Positions 42,233 to 52,794 are shown, counted from the first letter of the stretch. The stretch: 64,000 nt of DNA from Deinococcus roseus (GCF_014646895.1 NZ_BMOD01000004.1:248001-312000), one strand, 5' to 3'. Notes: generated from the letters alone by a model not told the origin. Numbers and translations: made by a program.

Positions 42233-43087
42233 ATGACTGAACCATTGCCCCAGAACCCCATCCAGCCCGTCAGCCTATGGATCTACCCCATCAAATCCTG
42301 TGCAGGAATTGAAGTTTCCTCCGCCCACATCACCCCCGAATCTGGCCTTGCAGGCGATCGGGACTGGATCATCGTGGACCATGAAGACCAGCAAATCTGG
42401 ATGGGAGGCAACCACCAAATGGCCCTGATTCAGCCTCATTTTGACGGGTCAGAGATGGTTCTCAGGGCTTCAGGCAAAAGCGATCTCCGGGTGCCCCTGA
42501 ACCCAGCAGGACAGCCCTGTCAGGCCAGAATCTGGAATGACATCGACAAGGTGAACGAGACGTTTTCCGGACAAGAGGCAGGAGAGAAAGCAGCACTCTG
42601 GCTTTCAGAGGTGCTGGGGCAAACAGCACGTCTGGTCAAACTGGGAGAGGAAGGCATCACCCGCAAAGCCCTGCTTCCCTTGCATGTGGTTTCACTGGCC
42701 TCCCTGCGCAAACTGAACCAGCAACTCTCTGAGAAAGGGCATCCTGCTGTAGAACACCAGCGTTTCCGGGCCAATCTGGTGATCGACCATCCAGAACTGG
42801 AACCTTTCGCGGAAGAAGGGTTTTCTGAATTGCACTGGTCTGAAGGTTCCCTGATTCTGGAAATGACTGGCAACTGCATCCGCTGCATCATGCCCAACGT
42901 GAATCCAGAAGATGCCACTGCAGGCCGTGAACCACTGGCTTCTGTCACCGCCCTCAGCAGGGAACGGCAACAAAAAAACCCCATCTTTGGGGTTTATGCA
43001 AAAGCAAAGTCTGCAGGTGTGCTGACCAGAGGACAGCCGGGAACAGCCACAACAAAGCCAATCAGTTCTGACTTTCCCCCTGCCTGA
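42233..43087 (+). CDS. MOSC domain protein (YcbX/mARC type)
   Basis: A 284-residue protein with the MOSC N-terminal beta-barrel (residues 12-120, LWIYPIKSCAGIEV) and the MOSC domain with the conserved Cys in MTGNCIRCIMPNVNPE. Relatives bind molybdenum cofactor and reduce N-hydroxylated or other N-oxygenated compounds; there is no ferredoxin domain here, so a separate electron donor is needed. ATG 42233 is chosen over the upstream open frame. Its 3' end overlaps the converging sufU gene by 26 bp. Confidence 0.85.
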   Translation: MTEPLPQNPIQPVSLWIYPIKSCAGIEVSSAHITPESGLAGDRDWIIVDHEDQQIWMGGNHQMALIQPHFDGSEMVLRASGKSDLRVPLNPAGQPCQARIWNDIDKVNETFSGQEAGEKAALWLSEVLGQTARLVKLGEEGITRKALLPLHVVSLASLRKLNQQLSEKGHPAVEHQRFRANLVIDHPELEPFAEEGFSELHWSEGSLILEMTGNCIRCIMPNVNPEDATAGREPLASVTALSRERQQKNPIFGVYAKAKSAGVLTRGQPGTATTKPISSDFPPA

Positions 43088-43493
43088 GGGCCTCGTCTAA
43101 AGTGGTCCAGGGCAAAGAGGCACACTTCACACGGGCATGGATCTTGCTGATGCCCTGCAAGGCAGAGAGTTCTCCCAGTTCTGGGTGTGCAGTTCCGGTT
43201 CTCAGCATGTTTTTGAAGTAGCTGCTGAGGTCCTGCACTTCAGAGATTTTCTTGCCCTTGATGGCCTCGGTCATCAGGCTTGCAGTGGCCTGCGAGATGG
43301 CACATCCATGCCCTTTGAATCGGGCCTCCCGAATGACCCCATTTTCGATGGTGAGGTCCAGAACCAGTTCATCGCCACAAGAAGAGTTTTTGCCCTCCTG
43401 GCGGTGGGTGTGGGGGTCCAGTTCCCCATAATTTCTGGGCTTCTTGTAGTGCTCCAGAATGATCTGTTTGTAGAGGTCTTCCAGTAAACTCAT
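43062..43493 (-). CDS. sufU: SufU-type Fe-S scaffold/sulfur acceptor
   Basis: A 143-residue SufU with Cys 39 (SSCGDEL), Cys 64 (GHGCAIS) and Cys 124 (VKCASLPW) plus Asp 41, the zinc/cluster ligands of the family. SufU takes sulfur from SufS by a zinc-dependent transfer. ATG 43493 lies 2 nt after the SufS stop with AAGGAG ahead, so the pair is translationally coupled. The frame extends 8 codons further upstream into sufS without support. Confidence 0.93.
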   Translation of the reverse strand: MSLLEDLYKQIILEHYKKPRNYGELDPHTHRQEGKNSSCGDELVLDLTIENGVIREARFKGHGCAISQATASLMTEAIKGKKISEVQDLSSYFKNMLRTGTAHPELGELSALQGISKIHARVKCASLPWTTLDEALRQGESQN

Positions 43494-43494
43494 G

Positions 43495-44724
43495 TCACTC
43501 CTTGAAGAAGGCCACAATTTCTCTCAGGGCCTGAACGAGGGCATCAATGTCTTCACGGGTATTGTACAGATAGAAACTGGCCCTGGCGGTGGAACCCACC
43601 TTCAAAGCCCGCATCAGGGGCTGTGCGCAGTGGTGGCCACTGCGCACACAGATGCCCCGCTCGTCCAGAAAACCCGCCACATCGTGGGCATGCACACCCT
43701 GCAAATTGAAACTGAGCACTCCTGCCCGGTCCTCTCCGAGGGGTCCATACTGGGTCAGTTCAGGGATTTCAGCGATCCGGTCCAGGGCGTAAGCCATCAG
43801 GTCTTTTTCGTGTTGCCAGATGCGCTCCATTCCCAGATCCTGCAGGTACTGTGCAGCCACACCCAGCGCCACCACTTCTGCAATGGCAGGGGTTCCCGCC
43901 TCAAATTTGCGGGGCAAATCTGCGTAAGTGGAGTGGTCAATGTAGACCTGATCGATCATCTCCCCTCCTCCCAGAAAAGGAGACATCTCTTCCAGCAGCT
44001 CAGGTCTGGCATACAGCACCCCTGCCCCGGTGGGACCACACATCTTGTGCCCACTGAACGCAAAGAAATCTGCCCCCAGTTCCTGCACATTCACAGGCAG
44101 ATGGGGCACGCTCTGGGCTCCATCGATGAGCACCAGCGCACCTGCCTGATGGGCCTGTTCGGTCATCTGCTGCACCGGGTTGAGGGTTCCCAGCGCATTG
44201 GAAATGTGGGCCACAGCCACCAGTTTCACCTTGCCAGAAGCCAGTTTTTGCAGGTAATCCTGCTGGTCCAGTCTGCCTTCCGGCGTGACCCTCACCCCGA
44301 TGACCTCTGCTCCTGTGGCTTTTGCAGCGATGTGCCAGGGCACCAGATTGGAATGGTGCTCCATTTCGGTCACCAGGATCTGGTCGCCAGGTTTCAGGTG
44401 ATCCAGTGCCCAGGTGCGGGCCACCAGGTTGATCGCCTCGGTGGTGTTGCGGGTGAAGATGATGCCCTGTTCTGGAGCCTGAATCAGACGTGCCACCCTG
44501 GAACGGGCCTCCTCGTAGGCCTCCGTGGATTCGATGGACAGGGAGTAGGCTCCCCGGTGAATGTTGGCATTGGTGTGCTCGTAAAAGTGCGACAGGGCAT
44601 CGATGACAGCCCTGGGTTTCTGGGCGGTGGCGGTGGAATCCAGATACACCAGCTTTTTGCCGTTCACCGTGCGTTGCAGAATGGGAAAGTCCTCCCGGAC
44701 CTGGGACCAGTTGCGGGTCATCAT
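43495..44724 (-). CDS. sufS: Cysteine desulfurase SufS
   Basis: A 409-residue PLP enzyme releasing sulfur from cysteine for Fe-S assembly. PLP lysine is Lys 227 (FSGHKMCGPTG); TEMEHHSNLVPW and the active Cys region RSGHHCAQPL mark the type II (SufS) group. TAAACT on the minus strand ends 6 nt before the ATG: a clean leaderless promoter. It forms a two-gene unit with sufU; sufBCD are not in the window. Confidence 0.95.
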   Translation of the reverse strand: MMTRNWSQVREDFPILQRTVNGKKLVYLDSTATAQKPRAVIDALSHFYEHTNANIHRGAYSLSIESTEAYEEARSRVARLIQAPEQGIIFTRNTTEAINLVARTWALDHLKPGDQILVTEMEHHSNLVPWHIAAKATGAEVIGVRVTPEGRLDQQDYLQKLASGKVKLVAVAHISNALGTLNPVQQMTEQAHQAGALVLIDGAQSVPHLPVNVQELGADFFAFSGHKMCGPTGAGVLYARPELLEEMSPFLGGGEMIDQVYIDHSTYADLPRKFEAGTPAIAEVVALGVAAQYLQDLGMERIWQHEKDLMAYALDRIAEIPELTQYGPLGEDRAGVLSFNLQGVHAHDVAGFLDERGICVRSGHHCAQPLMRALKVGSTARASFYLYNTREDIDALVQALREIVAFFKE

Positions 44725-45094
44725 GGTTTCAGTTTAGGCCGAATGGACAGGGACATTGGTAACGTTGTTTCCTGTAGGGCACAGCAGGTGCGCCCTGCCG
44801 AGAGCCAAGCGCCGAGGGCCGAGGGCGAAAAGCAGAATCAATGGTGTTGGGTTCAAGAGATCGTGTTCAGAGCAACCGGGTTGGTTGTCACAAAACGCTG
44901 CTTGAAAACAAGGCCAGAGCAAAGCTTTTCAGAAGCCCTCGGCGCTCGGCCCTCAGCCCTCGGCGCTTTCCCAGCATCAAGACAACACTGTTCACCCCCG
45001 ACAAAACGCTATACAATGTCATCTCAGTGTGTCCTGATCCCGCCCGGTGCAGGAAAAGGAGCAAAATAAGCAGGAAAGTTCGGACAGGTGCTGG
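44725..45094. other. 370-bp intergenic region between sufS and rel
   Basis: Contains the sufS promoter, a reverse-oriented variant of the CCCTACA palindrome (44773-44799), two opposed GCCGAG-unit blocks (44797-44833 and 44932-44970) and the rel promoter (TATACAAT, 45010-45017). No coding frame seen. Confidence 0.65.
44797..44970. repeat. Second inverted pair of GCCGAG-unit repeats
   Basis: The left block (44797-44833) and right block (44932-44970) are nearly reverse complements, around about 98 bp of unrelated sequence. The layout is the same as at 33006-33177. Confidence 0.75.
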
Positions 45095-47398
<2,304 letters not shown>

Positions 47399-47409
47399 TT
47401 TCAATTTAC

Positions 47410-47457
47410 CGCTGGGAACAGTTTGCAGGCTGAAAGCCCTGTAGACTGTTCCCAGCG
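47410..47457. other. Perfect 13-bp inverted repeat after rel
   Basis: CGCTGGGAACAGT/ACTGTTCCCAGCG (47410-47422 with 47445-47457) around a 22-nt loop that itself holds CAGGC/GCCCTG. No T-run follows. It contains TAGACT (47442-47447), a possible -10 for the next gene. Confidence 0.65.
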
Positions 47458-47478
47458 TGTTTCCTCTGGAGAAAACCC

Positions 47479-47709
47479 ATGAAAGAACTGAATTTTGCCA
47501 AAAGCATCCTGCAGGACCGCCCCTGGAAAGATGTTCCTGCCGATGAAGTGCTGGAGCGTTCAAAAGCCTTGCTGACAGAATGGATGGCCGGAGAGCAGCG
47601 TCTGGAGCGTCCAAAACTCTATGATCACTACGCCATTTTGCTGGTGGCCCTGATTGACCGTGTTGAGCGATTGGAAGAAGAACTGCAAATTTTAAAAAAT
47701 AAAACCTGA
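47479..47709 (+). CDS. Small hypothetical protein
   Basis: A 76-residue helical protein (MKELNFAKSILQDRPWKDVP at the start; LIDRVERLEEELQILKNK at the end, a short coiled coil). I do not recognise it. GGAG lies 9 nt before the ATG. It lies between the rel hairpin and the GNAT-TM gene. Confidence 0.6.
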   Translation: MKELNFAKSILQDRPWKDVPADEVLERSKALLTEWMAGEQRLERPKLYDHYAILLVALIDRVERLEEELQILKNKT

Positions 47710-47753
47710 GTTAACAACACTCAACTTTGCTTAGCTTTGGTGTATACTCGGTC

Positions 47754-48368
47754 ATGCCACTCACCCTTGCTGCAGTGACCCCCGAGAACTGGGAAAAACT
47801 GATTGAACTGAAATTGCCTGCAGAACAGGAAACCGCCAATCCTCCCAACTGGTACGCCCTGCTGCAAGCCAACCAGTTGCAATACCTGGCTTATGGCATC
47901 CACAACGACGGAAAATTGATTGGGCTGGTCACCATTGGCTGGGTCAACGACACCCGCAGTTACTGGATCCACCACCTGATGCTCGATGCAGACCACAACG
48001 AACCCGACCATGCTTTAGAAGCCATGAAGCTGACCGTGCGTTACATCCGGGGCCTTCCCGTGGGCACCAACATCACCTATCCCCTCCCCACCACGCTCTA
48101 CCACCCTGTGACCAACCAGCAACTGCAAGAGCTGGGCTTTGTTCCTCTGGGAGAATTCAGGGGACAGGTGATTTATGGGCTTCAGGCCCCTCCCCTGCCT
48201 CCTCTGCCCATCGAGGCACCCGTTCAGGCTGCTCCCACAGATGAGAAGAAGGAGATAAATTGGGAAAGAATTCTGCTGGGCATCATTCTGATTCTGCTCA
48301 CCCTGTACGGGTACTTTGAAGTGTATGTGCCCCGTTTGCCTGCGCCAAGTGACCTTCCCATCACCTGA
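47754..48368 (+). CDS. GNAT-like protein with a C-terminal membrane segment
   Basis: A 204-residue protein. Residues 1-140 resemble a GNAT fold (NWEKLIELKLPAEQE, GLVTIGWVNDTRSYWIHHLMLDADH, QQLQELGFVPLGEF), but the acetyl-CoA loop is not obvious, so activity is uncertain. A Pro-rich linker leads to one membrane span near 168-190 (RILLGIILILLTLYGYF), leaving the domain in the cytoplasm. TATACT (47743-47748) lies 5 nt before ATG 47754, a leaderless start; the upstream frame to 47727 is rejected. Confidence 0.65.
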   Translation: MPLTLAAVTPENWEKLIELKLPAEQETANPPNWYALLQANQLQYLAYGIHNDGKLIGLVTIGWVNDTRSYWIHHLMLDADHNEPDHALEAMKLTVRYIRGLPVGTNITYPLPTTLYHPVTNQQLQELGFVPLGEFRGQVIYGLQAPPLPPLPIEAPVQAAPTDEKKEINWERILLGIILILLTLYGYFEVYVPRLPAPSDLPIT

Positions 48369-48412
48369 CGCAGTTGTTTTTCGCCCCCATTCACACCTGG
48401 AGGAAACGACCC

Positions 48413-49492
48413 ATGAAAAAATGGCTGATTGCCACCGCACTTCTCTTTGGACAGGGCCTCGCCCAGCAAAACCTCTCGGAGCTGCAAACCGAATACCAGC
48501 AGGCCCTGCAAACCGCGCCCAAAACCACCGGCAACTCCACCTGGAAAAGCCTGATGGACCGCGTGGAAACCCTCAAAAACCAGAACCCCACCCCCGATGT
48601 GCTGTTGCTCAGGGCCAACATCTACAGCGATGTGAAATGGTGGATCCGGGCCAAAACCGCCTGGGAGGACTTCCAGAAAGTGGGACAACTGGGATCGCAG
48701 GAAAAACAGCGTTACACCGAAGCCCTGCACAACCTGGCATTCACTGCAGCCCACCGCAGCGAACCTGACCTCAAAGAAGCGCTGCAATATGCCCAGAAAG
48801 CCATAGAGGTCACCCCGGATTACTACCCTGCCCGCTACCTGCTGGCCGAAACCTACCAGGACCTCGGAGATTACAGCAATGCCAAGAACGCCTGGAAACA
48901 GGTGCTGGACCTCAATCCCAAAGACGCCAAGGCGCTGTACTTCATTCAGGTGGAAGACCGACTGGCGAAATTCGGGCCGGAAGTCAATCAGGCTTTCACC
49001 CGTGGCTATGCCGCCTACGCCGAGAACCAGAAGAGCGACGCCCTGGCTCTCTTCAAGAAGACCACCGAACTGGGGCCGGAATTCTCGGAAGGCTGGCGCT
49101 ATTATGCCCGCACCGCTTTTGAGCTGGGAGATGCAAAAGCTGCCCTGGAAGGCTACCAGAAACTCACCGAAATTGAAGGCCAGACCCCGGAAAACACCTT
49201 CTGGCTGAATTACGCCACCGAGGCCAACCAGTACGGTCTGGAAGCCGTCAAAATCTACCGTTCAGGCTACACCACATACCAGCAGAAAAACCTCAAAGAA
49301 GCCGAAAGCCTCTTCAAACAGGCCACCACCCTGAGCCCCGGTTACCAGAAAGCCTGGGCCTGGCTGGGCCGCGTCAGGTACGAGCAGAAAAATTACTCGG
49401 GCGCTGTGCAGGCCTACATGCAGGCCGTCACCCTCGACCCGGACGATGACAGCAGCGAGTATTACCTGAAACTGGCCAAAAACCGCAAATAA
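48413..49492 (+). CDS. Exported TPR-repeat protein
   Basis: A 359-residue protein with a signal peptide (MKKWLIATALLFGQGLAQ) and at least five TPR-like helical pairs from residue 120 on (ALQYAQKAIEVTPDYYPARYLLAETYQDLGDYSNAKNAWKQVLDLNPKD; later SPGYQKAWAWLGRVRYEQKNYSGAVQAYMQAVTLDPDD). It probably acts as a protein-protein scaffold in the envelope; no enzyme domain is present. GGAGG lies before ATG 48413. A near-perfect terminator follows. Confidence 0.85.
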   Translation: MKKWLIATALLFGQGLAQQNLSELQTEYQQALQTAPKTTGNSTWKSLMDRVETLKNQNPTPDVLLLRANIYSDVKWWIRAKTAWEDFQKVGQLGSQEKQRYTEALHNLAFTAAHRSEPDLKEALQYAQKAIEVTPDYYPARYLLAETYQDLGDYSNAKNAWKQVLDLNPKDAKALYFIQVEDRLAKFGPEVNQAFTRGYAAYAENQKSDALALFKKTTELGPEFSEGWRYYARTAFELGDAKAALEGYQKLTEIEGQTPENTFWLNYATEANQYGLEAVKIYRSGYTTYQQKNLKEAESLFKQATTLSPGYQKAWAWLGRVRYEQKNYSGAVQAYMQAVTLDPDDDSSEYYLKLAKNRK

Positions 49493-49507
49493 AACTCCAG
49501 TCCCATG

Positions 49508-49537
49508 ATTCCCTTCCAGCTGGAAGGGAATTTTTTT
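49508..49537 (+). terminator. Terminator of the TPR gene
   Basis: A perfect 24-bp palindrome (49508-49531, arms ATTCCCTTCCAG/CTGGAAGGGAAT) followed by TTTTTTG. Confidence 0.88.
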
Positions 49538-49545
49538 GTCTTTTC

Positions 49546-49633
49546 GCCTTCTGCTTTCTGCCCTCGGCACCCGGCCCTCGGCATCCGGCCTGACTGCTGA
49601 AAGCTGAGCGCTGAATGCTGAGCGCTGAATGCT
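49546..49633. repeat. GCCGAG/AGCGCTGA unit array
   Basis: CCCTCGGC-type units in reverse orientation followed by AAGCTGAGCGCTGAATGCTGAGCG units in the other sense, ending just before the next promoter region. Confidence 0.7.
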
Positions 49634-49696
49634 TTGATGGGACATCTGTAAGTGCAGTTCTGATATATTTAGCATGCAATCCACACAGGAGCCTCC

Positions 49697-50458
49697 ATGC
49701 TTTTCGCACTCGACAAAGATCCCAAACTGCAGGCCTTCCAGCAGAGCCTTTCCAAGTTTTACGTCAACAACAGCGACCCCCAGAAGGCAAAAGACCTGGG
49801 CAAGATGCTGGGCAACCTGTACTACCATGACCTGTACCAGGACAAGGCTTTTTATGCGTCTGCCCGTGAGGTCTCCGAAAAACTCTGCAGTCAGGATGCT
49901 CTGGCCCACCAGAGCGTCCGGCGTTCCTGGGTGCGTGCCCTGAATGCCCTGGAGCCGCAAGGGGAACTCGATGAAGTGGTCAGTCAGATTTACTGGAGTC
50001 GCAAATCCCGCTGGGAACGGCTGGCAAAACAGCTGAAGATGGCTGTACCAAAAAAGTTTCTGGCTTACCGTGCAGTCAAAGGCAGTGCTTTTGTTGAGGC
50101 GGTTTCCCGGGCCTGGGAAGAGGAGGACCGTCCGCTGATGTCCGTGTGGCAGGAATCTCTGGCCTCCTGGTCCCTGACGGAAAAGGCTGCCCGACAGTTC
50201 TTTGGAGAGCCTTTTGAAGAAGAGGATGCTGTGCTGTTTGTGGCCGAGATCCCGTTCGAGCAGACCTTCATGGACAAGTTTCTGGATGGCGGCACCCTGG
50301 TGCTTCATCACTCGGAAGAAGACCTGATTTATGCCGGAGGGTACAAATCGGGTGAAATTTACGCCCTCAAAGAGCGCACCATCGTAAAGTACCGGGGCTT
50401 TGAATACACCTTCGAGCAGCGCAAACTGCTGGGGAACATCCTGAAGGCAGGCATCTGA
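49697..50458 (+). CDS. Candidate ADP-ribosyltransferase-fold protein
   Basis: A 253-residue protein I cannot assign to a named family. The C-terminal half has the layout of R-S-E ADP-ribosyltransferases: Arg 125 in FLAYRAVKG, a SWS motif (157-159) in SLASWSLTEKAARQFFGE, the strand VLFVAEIPFEQT, and acidic HSEEDLIYAGG (205-215) in the E-x-E position. The N-terminal 110 residues are helical and unrecognised. No signal peptide. ATG 49697 follows GGAG. One base after its stop begins a 55-codon ORF. Whether it is a toxin, an effector or a housekeeping modifier is unknown. Confidence 0.6.
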   Translation: MLFALDKDPKLQAFQQSLSKFYVNNSDPQKAKDLGKMLGNLYYHDLYQDKAFYASAREVSEKLCSQDALAHQSVRRSWVRALNALEPQGELDEVVSQIYWSRKSRWERLAKQLKMAVPKKFLAYRAVKGSAFVEAVSRAWEEEDRPLMSVWQESLASWSLTEKAARQFFGEPFEEEDAVLFVAEIPFEQTFMDKFLDGGTLVLHHSEEDLIYAGGYKSGEIYALKERTIVKYRGFEYTFEQRKLLGNILKAGI

Positions 50459-50459
50459 A

Positions 50460-50627
50460 ATGGCCCGAAAAAACACCCCTGAAGTCAAAAAGCCCGAAAC
50501 GGTGCTGAAGATCATCCAGCAACTGCGGGAACAGGCCACCCTTTTGCATGTGCAGGCCCGTCCCATCAGCATGTATCCAGAGGATGATCCTGAAATCCAT
50601 CTTAAGCTCGGAAAAAGGTCCTCTTAA
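50460..50627 (+). CDS. Small coupled ORF after the candidate ADP-ribosyltransferase
   Basis: A 55-residue ORF whose ATG starts one base after the upstream TGA. The protein is MARKNTPEVKKPETVLKIIQ at the start, then LREQATLLHVQARPISMYPE and an acidic DDPEIHLKLG end. No recognised domain. The spacing suggests translational coupling and hence a partner of the upstream product, but I cannot exclude a spurious ORF. The stop lies in the palindrome CCTCTTAAGAGG. Confidence 0.5.
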   Translation: MARKNTPEVKKPETVLKIIQQLREQATLLHVQARPISMYPEDDPEIHLKLGKRSS

Positions 50628-50924
50628 GAGGGGGAATAAGAAATCCTACAAAGCAAAATGAGAGCAGGACTTAACCTGATCTCAGATGATTTCACCTGTT
50701 GTGGATGCCCACCTGGGACACACAACAGGGCATCCTGTGCACATTCTGCAACCCTTTTGCTCTCTTTGCCCTCTTTGTTTCACCTGCTGGTCGCTGTTTC
50801 AAGGCAAAAACACACAGGGCACCCGAGCAAACCCCGGATACCCTGGCATCAAGAAGACATTTGGATGGTCACGCTGAAAGTGCTGTTGGAGCCTGGTGCG
50901 TGCAACACGCAACGGATTGGAGGC
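50628..50924. other. 297-bp convergent gap
   Basis: No coding frame is convincing. A nested hairpin GTTGTG...CACAAC (50698-50726) and an inverted repeat TGCGTG/CACGCA (50897-50911) lie here; neither has a T-run. Confidence 0.5.
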
Positions 50925-51146
50925 TTACTCTTCGTGCTCATCGTCCAGCGTAGAGATGTATTCTTTGAGGCTCTCCGTGTCTCCCGCTGAAAGATCCTGA
51001 GCAATTTTCTCAATCGCCAGACGAACCACCTCACTCTTGGAAATGAGACGTTCGGGGCTGGAGAGCTCGTACGCAGTCTTGGTGAGAAGTGCGTCCTGCT
51101 CTTCAGAGATGACGACTTGCAGACGCTTTTTTTCTTTCTTCGGCAC
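50925..51146 (-). CDS. Ribbon-helix-helix-like small protein
   Basis: A 73-residue protein: MPKKEKKRLQVVISEEQDAL, then TAYELSSPERLISKSEVVRLAIEKIAQDL, which has the strand-helix-helix order of CopG/Arc-type DNA-binding proteins, and an acidic tail LDDEHEE. GTG 51146 has AAGGAG 5 nt upstream; GTG 51152 is less likely. TAAAAT lies upstream. It is divergent from murA across 154 bp and could regulate it or itself. No toxin gene is adjacent on its strand. Confidence 0.65.
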   Translation of the reverse strand: MPKKEKKRLQVVISEEQDALLTKTAYELSSPERLISKSEVVRLAIEKIAQDLSAGDTESLKEYISTLDDEHEE

Positions 51147-51206
51147 GGTCACTCCTTTAGGAATATTTTAGCATCCCGAAATACACACCAACAACACTAT
51201 CAGATA

Positions 51207-51236
51207 TTGGACTTCCATGAGTCAAGTGTGTAAGAT
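51207..51236 (+). promoter_or_regulatory. Promoter of murA
   Basis: TTGGAC (51207-51212), an 18-bp spacer and TAAGAT (51231-51236), giving a leader of about 58 nt with AAAGGA before ATG 51301. Confidence 0.6.
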
Positions 51237-51300
51237 ACTCCTAGGGCAATCGCCTGACACTCTGGTTACAACTCAGCGACCGCTGATCTGAAAGGACACT

Positions 51301-52590
51301 ATGCTTCTGGACACCCCCATTACCATTTTCGGTGGCTCCCGCCTGAGCGGCGAATTCAAGGCTCAACCCTCCAAGAACGCCGCGCTGCCCATCATTGTGG
51401 CCAGCCTGCTCAGCAAAGAGCCCGTTGTTTTGCACGGGATTCCCAGACTCGCAGACATCTACACCATTCTTGAACTGATGACCGGCCTCGGCACCAAATA
51501 CCGCTGGCTCGGACCCAATACTTTAGAGCTGCACACCCCTGAACTGACCTCCACCGTGGCCCCTTACGCTCTTGTGAGCAAGATGCGGGCTTCTTTCATT
51601 CTGATGGGCGCCCTGCTCTCCCGTGCTGGACATGCCGAAGTGAGCATGCCCGGCGGTTGCGCCTTTGGTCAGCGCCCCGTGGACCAGCACATCAAGGCCT
51701 TCCGCGCCATGGGTGCAGAAGTGGACGAGGAGGGCGGCAACTTCATCGCCACCCGCAACCAGACCTTCACCGGTTCCTACGTGTTTGAAATCCTCACTGT
51801 GGGCGGCACCCAGAACGCCATTCTGGCCGCCGTGCTGGGTGAAGGCACCGTGATTCTGGACAACGCCAGCATCGACACCGACGTGGTGGACATGGTGCGT
51901 TTCCTCAACTCCCTGGGTGCCCAGATTGAAGGGTTTGGAACCAATACCATCGTGATTCATGGGGTGAAAGAGCTGCGCGGTGGCGAGTACACCGTGATCC
52001 CTGACCGCATTGAGGCCAGCACCATGTTGATCGCTGCAGTTGCCACCAGAAGCCAGCTGACGGTCACCAACGTGGTTCCCGGCCACCTGCGCGCCGTGAC
52101 CTCCAAACTGGTGGAAATGGGCGCACACATCCTGGAACTGGACCACAACACCCTTTCCATCGATGCCCGCCACGGCGACCTGCGTCCTGTGAACCTCACC
52201 ACCAGCGAATTCCCCGGCTTCCCCACCGATGTGCAGCCCCAGATGAGCGCCCTGCTGGCCACCATCCCCGGAACCAGCATCGTGATGGACAAGGTTTACC
52301 CCGAGCGCCTCACCCACGTGGTGGAACTGCGCCGCATGGGAGCCAACATCGAAGTGCCCGAGCACACCCAGGTCATCCAGGGCAAAAAGCTGCACGGTGC
52401 ACCTGTTCGCGCTGCAGACATCCGCGCTGGAGCCGCACTGGTCATTGCTGCCATGGCCTCCGAAGGCAAGTCCGTCATCGATGGCGTGCGCTTCCTGAAC
52501 CGTGGCTACGAGCGCCTCACCGAGCGCCTGCAGGGCATCGGCGTGCACATCGAGCAGAACCAGCAACTCGTTGCTGCTGCAATGGACTGA
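51301..52590 (+). CDS. murA: UDP-N-acetylglucosamine 1-carboxyvinyltransferase
   Basis: A 429-residue enzyme of the first committed peptidoglycan step. The catalytic Cys, target of fosfomycin, is present as Cys 120 in MPGGCAFGQRPVD. QPSKNAALP (substrate-binding Lys 25-Asn 26), GGEYTVIPDRIEA and GFPTDVQPQ are further signatures. Length is normal. A 58-nt leader and a strong promoter precede it, and a terminator follows, so it is a single-gene unit. Confidence 0.96.
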   Translation: MLLDTPITIFGGSRLSGEFKAQPSKNAALPIIVASLLSKEPVVLHGIPRLADIYTILELMTGLGTKYRWLGPNTLELHTPELTSTVAPYALVSKMRASFILMGALLSRAGHAEVSMPGGCAFGQRPVDQHIKAFRAMGAEVDEEGGNFIATRNQTFTGSYVFEILTVGGTQNAILAAVLGEGTVILDNASIDTDVVDMVRFLNSLGAQIEGFGTNTIVIHGVKELRGGEYTVIPDRIEASTMLIAAVATRSQLTVTNVVPGHLRAVTSKLVEMGAHILELDHNTLSIDARHGDLRPVNLTTSEFPGFPTDVQPQMSALLATIPGTSIVMDKVYPERLTHVVELRRMGANIEVPEHTQVIQGKKLHGAPVRAADIRAGAALVIAAMASEGKSVIDGVRFLNRGYERLTERLQGIGVHIEQNQQLVAAAMD

Positions 52591-52628
52591 ACCCCAGCCT
52601 CACCACGACCCTCTCCTCGCTGCGCTTT

Positions 52629-52656
52629 CCTCTCCCTGACAGGGAGAGGATTTTTT
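52629..52656 (+). terminator. Terminator of murA
   Basis: 9-bp stem CCTCTCCCT/AGGGAGAGG (52629-52637 with 52641-52649), then ATTTTTTT. The preceding CTGCGCTTTCC is shared with the terminator at 9861. Confidence 0.88.
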
Positions 52657-52734
52657 TGTGTCACACACTGGATCAGGTGTCAGTGTACATTCCCTTCCAC
52701 ATTCACTGTCACAGTCGAGTAAACTGGTTTCATT

Positions 52735-52790
52735 ATGTCCGCTGAACAAGTCCTTCTCTTCATGAAGCGAAGCGAGGTGCGTTTCGACCC

Positions 52791-52794
<4 letters not shown>
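52735..52794 (+). CDS. Possible 19-codon leader peptide before prfA
   Basis: ATG 52735 opens MSAEQVLLFMKRSEVRFDP and stops at TGA 52792-52794, which overlaps the prfA GTG (GTGA). TAAACT (52720-52725) lies 9 nt upstream. A coupled leader ending in a stop read by RF2 and not RF1 would be an attractive control element, but such short ORFs arise by chance. Confidence 0.35.

Noticed and set aside
49697..50627. RES-Xre toxin-antitoxin system
   Set aside because: The large protein lacks the RES motif order and the small ORF has no helix-turn-helix.
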